A stretch of 43,010 nucleotides of DNA from the NCBI GenBank assembly GCA_902775735.1, contig CACYNH010000023.1:1-43010 (forward strand), read 5' to 3'. Of this stretch, positions 40,402 through 43,010 are shown piece by piece. The notes beneath the pieces were generated by a model that saw nothing but the letters and a program-made list of their open reading frames with translations, was not told where the DNA came from and did no database searches. Source of the stretch: an uncultured Erysipelotrichaceae bacterium. GTDB taxonomy: Bacteria > Bacillota_I > Bacilli_A > Erysipelotrichales > Erysipelotrichaceae. Position 1 is the first letter of the stretch. Every line of letters begins with the position of its first letter. Made by a program: the position numbers and the translations under genes.

Positions 40402-41433
40402 ATGTATAAGAACACATTCAAAGACGATGAATGGAAACGCTCGGAACACATGGCCGTGCGTGAAAACGTCGGATATTATCTGTTTACCCATCAGCTGATG
40501 GAAGTCAGCGGTCCCGACGCCCAGAGATTCCTTGACTGGATCTGCCCCAACAACATCGCATCCCTGAAGGTCGGCAGAGACCGCTACACCACAATCCTTA
40601 ACGACGAAGGCACCATCATCGATGACGTCGTCGTCATGCGGATGGAAGAGGAAAAATTCTGGGTTTCCACCCTCTACGCCACAAACCTGGACGACTGGAT
40701 TTATTTCCACTCCGATGATTTCGATATCGACTTTACAGAGATCACCGAAGACTGGCACATGTTCTCGATCCAGGGTCCCAATTCCAAAGCTGTCATGAAT
40801 AAACTGGTCGAAGGCGGCGTTGAGGATCTGCGCTTCTTCGCCAACACTTCAGCTGTTATGGACGGCATTGATGTCATCCTCAACAGAGGCGGCTTCACCG
40901 GTGAAAAGTTCGGCTATGAAGTCTACTGCACGCCGGATGACGCGGACGCTGTGCAGGATCTGATCGACGCTGCCGTCAAAGAACTCGGCGGAAAGGAAGT
41001 CACGGAATTCCAGGTCTTCGCCTGGACGCTTCCGACCGAAGCGGGTTTCTATTACATGAGAGATCTCAACGGAATCAACCCGTTAGAAGCCGGTCTGGAT
41101 AAAAACATCAACTGGGACAAGGACTTCATCGGCAAAGAAGCCCTTCTCAGGATCAAAGAAGAAGGCCCTGAAAGAGAGATTGTCGGCTTTGAGATCTGCG
41201 ATGAGAATGAAGATTATTACATCCGCTCCAGACAGTACGGCGGTCCGGGTGAGCCGGTCTTTATTGAAGGTGAGGAAGAGGAAGTCGGCCGCGTGGCCAA
41301 GCTGGTCTACTCGTATGTGAAGAATGTCAACAACGGCTATATCCTGGCAAAGAAAGACAGGCTGCACATCGGCGATCACATCACCATCCATGGCACAAAG
41401 TGTGTCATCACCGAAAAGAACTGGCTGAATTAA
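40402..41433 (+). CDS. GcvT-like aminomethyltransferase/demethylase family protein
   Basis: A 343-residue protein of the glycine-cleavage T fold. It shows V-S-G-P-D-A-Q-R-F-L-D near 35, the folate/substrate-site segment N-D-E-G-T-I-I-D-D-V-V-V near 70, F-S-I-Q-G-P-N-S near 120, T-G-E-K-F-G-Y-E-V-Y near 170, and D-F-I-G-K-E-A-L near 245 before the C-terminal barrel. No GcvH, GcvP or lipoamide dehydrogenase gene lies in the window. Stand-alone GcvT relatives include DmdA and the LigM/DesA O-demethylases, which move a methyl group to tetrahydrofolate. A similar demethylase role is the best hypothesis. An AAGGAGCAC site precedes the start. Third gene of the SDR operon. Confidence 0.85.
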   Translation: MYKNTFKDDEWKRSEHMAVRENVGYYLFTHQLMEVSGPDAQRFLDWICPNNIASLKVGRDRYTTILNDEGTIIDDVVVMRMEEEKFWVSTLYATNLDDWIYFHSDDFDIDFTEITEDWHMFSIQGPNSKAVMNKLVEGGVEDLRFFANTSAVMDGIDVILNRGGFTGEKFGYEVYCTPDDADAVQDLIDAAVKELGGKEVTEFQVFAWTLPTEAGFYYMRDLNGINPLEAGLDKNINWDKDFIGKEALLRIKEEGPEREIVGFEICDENEDYYIRSRQYGGPGEPVFIEGEEEEVGRVAKLVYSYVKNVNNGYILAKKDRLHIGDHITIHGTKCVITEKNWLN

Positions 41434-41447
41434 GCAGTCATGAAACG

Positions 41448-41479
41448 AAGCAGGAAGGCGTCCGCCTTCCTGTTTTTGT
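41448..41479. terminator. Bidirectional terminator between the GcvT-like and AraC genes
   Basis: CAGGAAGGCG and CGCCTTCCTG form a perfect 10-bp stem with a 2-nt loop, followed by TTTTTG on the plus strand. Confidence 0.85.
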
Positions 41480-42378
41480 TATCCTGCTGTTTCAAAGATG
41501 CGGCTGCGGTATTCCTTGGGCGTCATGCCGAACTGACGGTGAAACCGGCTGGTGAAGTAGGCCGGCGATTCAAAGCCGCAGTCACTGCCGACTCTCTGGA
41601 TGGTTTTGTCAGGCGAGGAGATCAGAAGCCTGGCGGCGGCCTGAAGGCGGTAGTAATTCAGATACTCCACCGGGGAGCGGCCGATCTTCTCACGGAAGAT
41701 TTCACAGCAGCGGTGGCTGCTGAGATAAGCGGCGGAGGCGATGTCCTTTAATGTGATCCGCTCGCGGTAGTGCGAATAGATGTATTCCAGCATCGCTTTT
41801 TCCTGGTCTGCCGTCTCTGTTTTCTGATCAACCGGGGAAGCGATACTGGCGGCGTGGCGGTAGATACATGCCGCAAGACCGTGCAGGCCTGCCAGCACGT
41901 CGAGCTCATAAGCGGTTCTGCCGCTTTTTTTCGCTTCATAGATCAGATCCATCCACTCAGCACACTCGCGGGACTGATCTGTGTTTCTGGGGAAAAAGAG
42001 ATATTCAAACGGGGCGCTGCGGTAGACCGGCTCAATGTATTTTGAAAGGATCATCGGATTGGAGGTCAAAAGCGAAGGCTGGAACAGAAGACAGCGCACG
42101 CTGACAAACGGACAGTCCCCGCGGGTGTTGACATGCATGACCCCTGAATTGACGAAAAGGAAATCCCCCTTCTGCAGAAGGATCACATCGTCATTGACTT
42201 TATATCGGCAGATCCCTTCCATGATCTGCGCAATCTCAAAATCCTCATGCCAATGAGGGATGTTTCTGCCGTGCGAAGGCGCGGTGACTGTATATTCCTT
42301 GATCCGCAGCGGAAAACTCAGATCCTCGTAGTGAACGATTCCGGCGGCCATTTCTCTTTCAATATCAGCTTCAGACAT
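41479..42378 (-). CDS. AraC-family transcriptional regulator
   Basis: A 299-residue regulator. A cupin sensor lies at about 30-110 (R-N-I-P-H-W-H-E-D-F-E-I, L-L-Q-K-G-D-F-L-F-V-N). The AraC double HTH is at about 200-295 (I-T-L-K-D-I-A-S-A-A-Y-L-S, then I-Q-R-V-G-S-D-C-G-F-E-S-P-A-Y-F-T-S-R-F). It is divergent from a lone PTS IIB gene, which it probably controls together with the genes beyond the window. A 12-bp palindrome overlaps its -10 region (TATAAT on the minus strand), consistent with autoregulation. Confidence 0.92.
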   Translation of the reverse strand: MSEADIEREMAAGIVHYEDLSFPLRIKEYTVTAPSHGRNIPHWHEDFEIAQIMEGICRYKVNDDVILLQKGDFLFVNSGVMHVNTRGDCPFVSVRCLLFQPSLLTSNPMILSKYIEPVYRSAPFEYLFFPRNTDQSRECAEWMDLIYEAKKSGRTAYELDVLAGLHGLAACIYRHAASIASPVDQKTETADQEKAMLEYIYSHYRERITLKDIASAAYLSSHRCCEIFREKIGRSPVEYLNYYRLQAAARLLISSPDKTIQRVGSDCGFESPAYFTSRFHRQFGMTPKEYRSRIFETAG

Positions 42379-42408
42379 GATTTTTATATTTTCCTGTCAT
42401 GATCATTA

Positions 42409-42428
42409 TAGGATATCCTACATGCATG
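42409..42428. promoter_or_regulatory. Palindromic operator candidate between AraC and PTS IIB
   Basis: TAGGATATCCTA (42,409-42,420) is a perfect 12-bp palindrome followed directly by the palindrome CATGCATG (42,421-42,428). The first overlaps a TATAAT box reading toward AraC and lies near the -35 region of a possible TATATT promoter reading toward PTS IIB. Confidence 0.5.
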
Positions 42429-42616
42429 CACTATATTGAAATTTAAAGAACGGGGTTCATTATGTGAAAAAGCTTTCTGACTTGCGCTTTGAAGCAGGAA
42501 ACGGCAGATTCCGGCCCAGGCGGATCATCAGGAAAGCGGATATACGGTCCTTATAATCAAGGACACTCAGAAGCCGGTCCCGGCGGCGCAAAAAATCGGG
42601 AAAGAAAGGAATTATC

Positions 42617-42913
42617 ATGAAAAAAATCACACTTTTCTGCTGTGCCGGCATGTCCACCAGCATGCTCGTCACAAAAATGCAGCAGATCGCCAAAAAAGAC
42701 GGCAAGGAATATGACATTGCCGCCTACTCTCTCGATGAACTCAGCAAAGGCGAAGGCTCCGACGTCATTCTGATCGGTCCGCAGGTCCGCTATGCCCTGA
42801 AGAAAGTCCAGGCAGCGTATCCCAACACACCTGTCAGTGACATCGACATGCGCACATACGGTCTCATGGACGGCGCCGGCGTCATCAAAATCGCGGAAAA
42901 ACTGATGCAGTAA
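42617..42913 (+). CDS. PTS lactose/cellobiose-family IIB component
   Basis: A 98-residue cytoplasmic phosphotransfer protein. The phospho-cysteine loop F-C-C-A-G-M-S-T-S-M-L-V is at about 7-18, with the second Cys the usual acceptor. The I-L-I-G-P-Q-V-R-Y segment near 50 is also typical of the Lac/Cel type. It passes phosphate from IIA to the sugar entering through IIC. IIC and IIA are not adjacent before the window end, only 97 nt downstream. An AAAGGAATT site precedes the ATG. Compared with the IIB domain fused to ROK (about 26,000), the active-site loop is more canonical. It is divergent from AraC. Confidence 0.92.
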   Translation: MKKITLFCCAGMSTSMLVTKMQQIAKKDGKEYDIAAYSLDELSKGEGSDVILIGPQVRYALKKVQAAYPNTPVSDIDMRTYGLMDGAGVIKIAEKLMQ

Positions 42914-43010
42914 AAGATAGTGTCTAAAGTTTATGAAAACTGAGTGCTCCGGAAGCTAATGGGACCGCAAATCCCAGACAAGTCGGAGACCGGTACTGTC
43001 GATGATAGTG
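42914..43010. other. Non-coding right edge, possible insertion-sequence end
   Basis: After the PTS IIB stop there are 97 nt with no gene I recognise and no terminator hairpin. The stretch GTGTCTAAAGTTTATGA resembles terminal sequence of some Bacillota insertion sequences, but no transposase frame can be supported from so little sequence. Confidence 0.2.

Noticed and set aside
40402..41433. Genuine GcvT of a glycine cleavage operon
   Set aside because: No GcvH, GcvP or lipoamide dehydrogenase gene is nearby, and the partners are an SDR and a cysteine-rich protein. It remains possible if those genes lie elsewhere.
42464..42556. 30-codon GTG-started frame before the PTS IIB gene (starts M-K-K-L-S-D-L-R-F-E-A)
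   Set aside because: Weak ribosome site and no homology. It could be the remnant of a gene start, but I cannot support it as a feature.

Overview
The window looks like an accessory, catabolism-rich stretch from an anaerobic, gut-type Bacillota (Firmicutes). The reasons are strong AGGAGG-type ribosome binding sites, lactose/cellobiose-type PTS IIB domains, phospho-glycosidases of families GH1 and GH4, an ECF transporter S component, an oxygen-sensitive indolepyruvate:ferredoxin oxidoreductase, an Fe-S old yellow enzyme, and base composition slightly above 50% GC by eye. An Erysipelotrichia-like host is my guess, not a demonstrated assignment. TGA is used as a normal stop by many genes. I see no rRNA, tRNA, CRISPR array or intact insertion sequence. 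Both window ends carry short non-coding sequence that could be insertion-sequence edges.

Layout. 1-1,044: an amidohydrolase. 1,043-7,442 (minus): a MATE pump, then an MMPL/RND-type membrane protein followed by a 960-residue exported XXXLXXG heptad-repeat protein. 7,617-11,723 (minus): an iorA-iorB-paaK-ACT operon for arylpyruvate oxidation and arylacetate activation, divergent from an acyl-CoA ligase (11,865-13,499) across two overlapping promoters. 13,557-16,153 (minus): TelA-like, ECF S component and DUF362 genes. 16,417-18,357: a BaiCD/dienoyl-CoA-reductase type old yellow enzyme. 18,511-25,026: an orphan HigA-type antitoxin, two LysR regulators, a chimeric scar of a lost GH1 and a lost LacI gene, an intact GH1 phospho-beta-glucosidase, a DUF3237 protein and an MFS carrier.

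25,090-32,304 is a glycoside locus. An AraC regulator is divergent from a GH106-like lipoprotein, which is followed by a GH4 phospho-glucosidase, a 35-codon ORF and an unusual protein fusing a PTS IIB domain to a ROK domain. The fusion gene's likely true start is separated from the rest by an in-frame TGA. 32,362-35,140 (minus) is a three-gene operon with 4-nt overlaps: a flavodoxin/UPF0303 fusion, an aldo/keto reductase and an esterase. A HAD phosphatase precedes it.

36,212-41,433 is the most interesting part. It holds a small helical protein, a PucR regulator, and a three-gene operon encoding an SDR, a cysteine-rich GCGDxHC protein and a GcvT-like protein, with no other glycine-cleavage genes nearby. 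The small gene and the operon share a promoter-proximal sequence, so they are probably co-regulated. I read this as a candidate tetrahydrofolate-dependent demethylation pathway, by inference only. The window closes with an AraC regulator divergent from a lone PTS IIB gene.

Taken together, the genes suggest import and hydrolysis of plant-type glycosides (GH106-like, GH1, GH4, PTS), reductive processing of the aglycones or aromatic acids (old yellow enzyme, SDR, AKR, flavodoxin), activation to CoA thioesters (two ligases), possible demethylation (GcvT-like) and export (MATE, MMPL, MFS).
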